A stretch of 7,008 nt of DNA. Origin: an uncultured Clostridia bacterium. Lineage in GTDB: Bacteria > Bacillota > Clostridia > Peptostreptococcales > Anaerovoracaceae. Below, piece after piece: positions 5,964 to 7,008 of the stretch. Positions within the stretch are counted from its first letter, which is position 1. Every line of letters starts with the position of its first letter. Under the pieces are notes generated by a model. That model made no database searches and was not told the origin of the DNA. It saw only the letters and a program-made list of their open reading frames with translations. The stretch spans positions 1-7,008 of the forward strand of contig CAKQVC010000109.1 in the NCBI GenBank assembly GCA_934277655.1. The letters run 5' to 3'. The position numbers and the translations under genes were made by a program.

Positions 5964-6009
5964 CAGACTTACCTCCTGTTTCTCGCAAAACAACTTTCTC
6001 TCTGCGTAT

Positions 6010-6038
6010 ATTATACTCTTAGCTTCGCATTTTATCAA
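6010..6038 (-). promoter_or_regulatory. Promoter of the nuclease-like gene (TTGATA-17-TATAAT)
   Basis: On the minus strand, TTGATA (6038-6033) and a perfect TATAAT (6015-6010) are separated by 17 nt. Transcription should begin near 6003, giving a leader of about 40 nt that contains the AGGAGG at 5977. This shows that the gene carries its own promoter, all inside the segment bracketed by the 37-bp repeats. Confidence 0.8.
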
Positions 6039-6125
6039 TCAATTTTGATATTTTACGTTTTATATTTCATATATTGCGAATCCGTTGCTGTTTAAACGTG
6101 TATTTCACAAGCCCCCCCCTGAATG

Positions 6126-6166
6126 TCCGCATCGTGCATCTTGAGGACTTTCTGACAAGTCCATAG
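6126..6166 (+). pseudogene. Remnant copy of the ATPase gene 3' end (37-bp repeat, copy 2)
   Basis: Positions 6126-6162 are identical to 4044-4080. Read in the same frame they give RIVHLEDFLTSP and then a TAG stop (6164-6166), one codon earlier than in the intact gene, which has Trp-stop. There is no start codon or further ATPase homology upstream; the frame before it passes through a C8 tract (6112-6119). It is either the original end of an ATPase gene displaced by insertion of the nuclease segment, or the last trace of a second, deleted ATPase gene. Confidence 0.8.
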
Positions 6167-6196
6167 CAGCGCTCGTGCGTCTCGAACGAAGCGAAA

Positions 6197-6284
6197 ACTG
6201 CCGCATGGCTGATCTTTCAGTTAGCGGGCAACCGAACCGAACGTTCACGGGTTTCCCGATTTCGAAGTCAGCCGAAACGGCAGT
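6197..6284. terminator. Large hairpin, candidate bidirectional terminator beside rlmH
   Basis: ACTGCCG (6197-6203) pairs perfectly with CGGCAGT (6278-6284), and inside it GGCTGAT (6207-6213) pairs with GTCAGCC (6267-6273, one G-U). The ~53-nt interior holds a further hairpin, CGGG-TTT-CCCG. On the plus strand the stem is followed by a T-rich run (TCTGTTTGTTTATTT), on the minus strand by TTTT. It could end both rlmH transcription and a former plus-strand gene. The interior is long for a simple terminator, so a structured RNA or repeat element is also possible. Confidence 0.5.
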
Positions 6285-6292
6285 CTGTTTGT

Positions 6293-6772
6293 TTATTTAT
6301 GATAGGTTTCGTGTTTGATAATCTTGAAGCTGCGGTAAATTTGTTCCAGCAGGATCACGCGCATCATCTGGTGCGGGAATGTCATCTTCGAAAAAGACAG
6401 CTTGTAGTCTGCTCTTTTGCTCACTTCTTCGCTCAGCCCCAGACTCCCGCCGATAACAAAAGCAATGTTGCTCTTTCCGTCCAGCGAAAGTTCTTCAATC
6501 TTCTCCGCAAGCTGAGGTGACGTCAGAGATTTTCCGAGAATTTCGAGGGTAATAACGTATGTACCGTCCTTGATCGCCTTGAGGATGGATTTTCCCTCGT
6601 CGATCTTAACTATGTTTTCCTCTGCCTCAGAGGCCTTGTCCGGCAGACGTGATTCTTTCAGCTCCACGATCTCCAGATTGCAGTAGCGGGACAGCCGCTT
6701 GCTGTACTCGGCGATCGCATCCACCCAGTATTTTTCTTTCAGTTTGCCGATACAGATAATTTGTATATTCAT
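6293..6772 (-). CDS. rlmH: 23S rRNA (pseudouridine1915-N3)-methyltransferase RlmH
   Basis: This encodes a 159-residue protein, the usual full length of RlmH (the OrfX family of Staphylococcus). It methylates N3 of pseudouridine 1915 in helix 69 of 23S rRNA, on assembled 70S ribosomes, using S-adenosylmethionine. It begins MNIQIICIGKLKEKYW. The SPOUT knot appears as FVIGGSLGL (105-113) and the C-terminus as FPHQMMRVILLEQIYRSFKI with the terminal YHK typical of the family. The ATG at 6772 matches the conserved N-terminus and has GGAAG 11 nt upstream; a longer in-frame extension to 6850 is not part of the family. It follows the RND pump gene by 92 bp on the same strand. In staphylococci the 3' end of this gene is the SCCmec integration site, and here it also borders an accessory region. 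Confidence 0.97.
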   Translation of the reverse strand: MNIQIICIGKLKEKYWVDAIAEYSKRLSRYCNLEIVELKESRLPDKASEAEENIVKIDEGKSILKAIKDGTYVITLEILGKSLTSPQLAEKIEELSLDGKSNIAFVIGGSLGLSEEVSKRADYKLSFSKMTFPHQMMRVILLEQIYRSFKIIKHETYHK

Positions 6773-6864
6773 GTTCGGATTTTCTTCCTTTCCGCTTTTC
6801 TCTATAAATAGCCATAATCCGCCTCGGATCTGCAAGCAGCGCACGGACACACGACTCCCAGGCT

Positions 6865-7008
6865 TTATTCTACGACCAGATCGCTGATGTCGATATCCTC
6901 GTTCTTAACAACCTTATAAACTTCGCCGTTAAAGATATCATACATAACCGGCACGACAAGAAGTGTCAACGCCGTTGCATATACCAGTCCTCCGATGCAG
7001 ACCAGCGC
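6865..7008 (-). CDS. RND-family efflux transporter permease, C-terminal end (partial)
   Basis: The last 47 codons of a gene entering from the right edge read ALVCIGGLVYATALTLLVVP, then VMYDIF and an acidic tail ending ISDLVVE before TAA (6867-6865). GGLVYATALTLLVVPVMYD is the characteristic final transmembrane helix of AcrB/HAE1-type RND pumps (typically GLxxSTxLTLxxVPxxY). RND pumps of this type occur in Clostridia, often with a membrane-fusion partner encoded nearby; that partner, if any, lies outside the window. Substrate cannot be predicted. It may be co-transcribed with rlmH, because no T-tailed terminator is seen in the 92-bp gap; only a small ATCCG-CCT-CGGAT hairpin lies there at 6818-6830. 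Confidence 0.88.
   Translation of the reverse strand, partial: ALVCIGGLVYATALTLLVVPVMYDIFNGEVYKVVKNEDIDISDLVVE

Noticed and set aside
4044..6162. CRISPR or classical insertion-sequence interpretation of the repeats
   Set aside because: There are only two copies, with no spacer periodicity, no terminal inverted repeats at the segment ends and no recognisable transposase.

Overview
The window looks like a low-to-mid GC Bacillota chromosome, probably a gut-type Clostridia/Lachnospiraceae member. The Shine-Dalgarno sites are strong AGGAGG types, TTGACA/TATAAT-like promoters are present, and rlmH lies beside an RND pump gene. The genus cannot be named from this sequence alone.

Layout, left to right. 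(1) Positions 1-35 hold the first codons of a minus-strand gene that runs off the window, preceded by a 12-codon leader ORF and a perfect 7+7 bp inverted repeat. (2) Positions 122-505 have no convincing gene, but hold copy A of a ~50-78 bp repeat. (3) Positions 506-2391 hold a minus-strand group of membrane or exported proteins: an unknown two-helix membrane protein, an unknown signal-anchored protein, a probable small broken gene, and a VanZ-like protein. The group has a good promoter at 2451-2480, with paired 14-bp direct repeats just upstream of it. (4) Positions 2487-2890 are a very AT-rich leader containing copy B of the repeat (exactly 2200 bp from copy A) and a degenerate 41-bp tandem repeat. 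(5) Positions 2891-4087 encode a plus-strand AAA_14/DUF4143-type ATPase. (6) Convergent with it, 4 bp away, is a minus-strand HTH + AAA-ATPase-like + PD-(D/E)XK nuclease-like protein that starts at a GTG (5963), with its own TTGATA-17-TATAAT promoter. (7) Positions 6126-6166 hold an exact 37-bp copy of the ATPase gene's 3' end, followed by a large hairpin. (8) Housekeeping genes follow on the minus strand: rlmH and the 3' end of an RND efflux transporter gene.

The main point of interest is architecture. The nuclease gene with its promoter is bracketed by perfect 37-bp direct repeats taken from the 3' end of the ATPase gene. Independently, the leader of the ATPase gene has a second copy 2.2 kb upstream. 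Both ends of the ATPase cassette therefore have orphan copies in the same window. This fits a plastic accessory locus next to rlmH, either by insertion with duplication of the gene end (attachment-site-like) or by loss of older ATPase copies. No integrase or transposase is visible. What the ATPase and nuclease do in the cell is not established; defence, selfish-element or regulatory roles are only inferences.
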